Shown here one piece after another: positions 5,204-5,292 of a stretch of 5,292 bases of DNA. Position 1 is the first letter of the stretch, and each line of letters begins with the position of its first letter. The notes below the pieces were generated by a model. The model made no database searches and had not been told where the DNA came from. It saw only the letters and a list, made by a program, of their open reading frames with translations. The stretch is from CAKOSP01 sp964372145 (GTDB taxonomy: Bacteria > Bacillota_I > Bacilli_A > RF39 > UBA660), in NCBI GenBank assembly GCA_964372145.1, contig CAYJPM010000051.1, positions 1-5,292 on the forward strand, written 5' to 3'. The translations under genes and the position numbers were made by a program.

Positions 5204-5292
5204 ATGAAAGGTTATGTTTTAGACTATATAGATGAGAATGAATTTAGGAAATTAGAAAGAGCATTAAAGAAATATAATATGCTTGCTTTTAA
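5204..5292 (+). CDS. Unrecognised gene, 3' end cut by the window
   Basis: Only the first 29 codons are visible. The start ATG at 5204 lies 8 bases after GGGGG (5191-5195) and just downstream of two strong promoters, so the gene is almost certainly real and well expressed. The peptide begins MKGYVLDYIDENEF and continues with a charged, helix-forming stretch (RKLERALKKYN, 15-25). No signal peptide or membrane helix is seen in this part. Too little is present to assign a family. It is insulated from smr by a terminator. Confidence 0.75.
   Translation, partial: MKGYVLDYIDENEFRKLERALKKYNMLAF

Noticed and set aside
1..5292. Recoded UGA (Mollicutes code 4)
   Set aside because: Trp residues at conserved sites are TGG and all gene frames are intact with TAA or TAG stops, so the standard code suffices.

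Overview
The window is very AT-rich DNA with short intergenic gaps, TAA/TAG stops, Trp encoded as TGG, and Shine-Dalgarno (SD) sequences of the GGTGAT/GAGGTG type. This suggests a low-GC member of the Bacillota (Bacilli, Erysipelotrichia or RF39-like gut lineages). That placement is inference from composition and gene content. Nothing here looks like a prophage, CRISPR array, transposon or RNA gene.

Layout. Positions 3-1151 hold an unrecognised soluble protein whose frame is open to the left edge, so its start lies outside the window. A weak terminator-like hairpin and an extended -10 promoter separate it from tgt (1201-2319), which encodes queuosine tRNA-ribosyltransferase. A small single-pass membrane protein (2312-2614) overlaps the end of tgt. 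It converges on a four-helix membrane protein of the TIGR04086/YrzE type (2632-3006, minus strand), and both genes share one bidirectional terminator. Diverging from the YrzE-like gene is a DUF421/YrbG-type membrane protein (3080-3736). Next comes a PfkB-family sugar or nucleoside kinase (3794-4825) with an unusual Q/N/P/T-rich tail. It overlaps a small stand-alone Smr-domain protein (4803-5054) that ends in a clear intrinsic terminator. The last 240 bases hold two near-consensus tandem promoters and the first 29 codons of an unrecognised gene running off the right edge.

How it fits together. The set tgt / small membrane protein / YrzE-like / DUF421 resembles the Bacillus subtilis order tgt-yrbF(yajC)-yrzE-yrbG, with the yrzE-like gene inverted and the YajC position taken by an unrelated-looking protein. 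This is mainly a housekeeping neighbourhood: tRNA modification, small membrane proteins, a metabolic kinase and an Smr nuclease-like protein.

I see no convincing new multi-gene system. The points most worth following are the unplaced first protein, the protein in the YajC slot, the compositionally odd kinase tail overlapping smr, the degenerate Smr motif, a possible internal translation start in the YrzE-like gene, and the strong tandem promoters at the right end.
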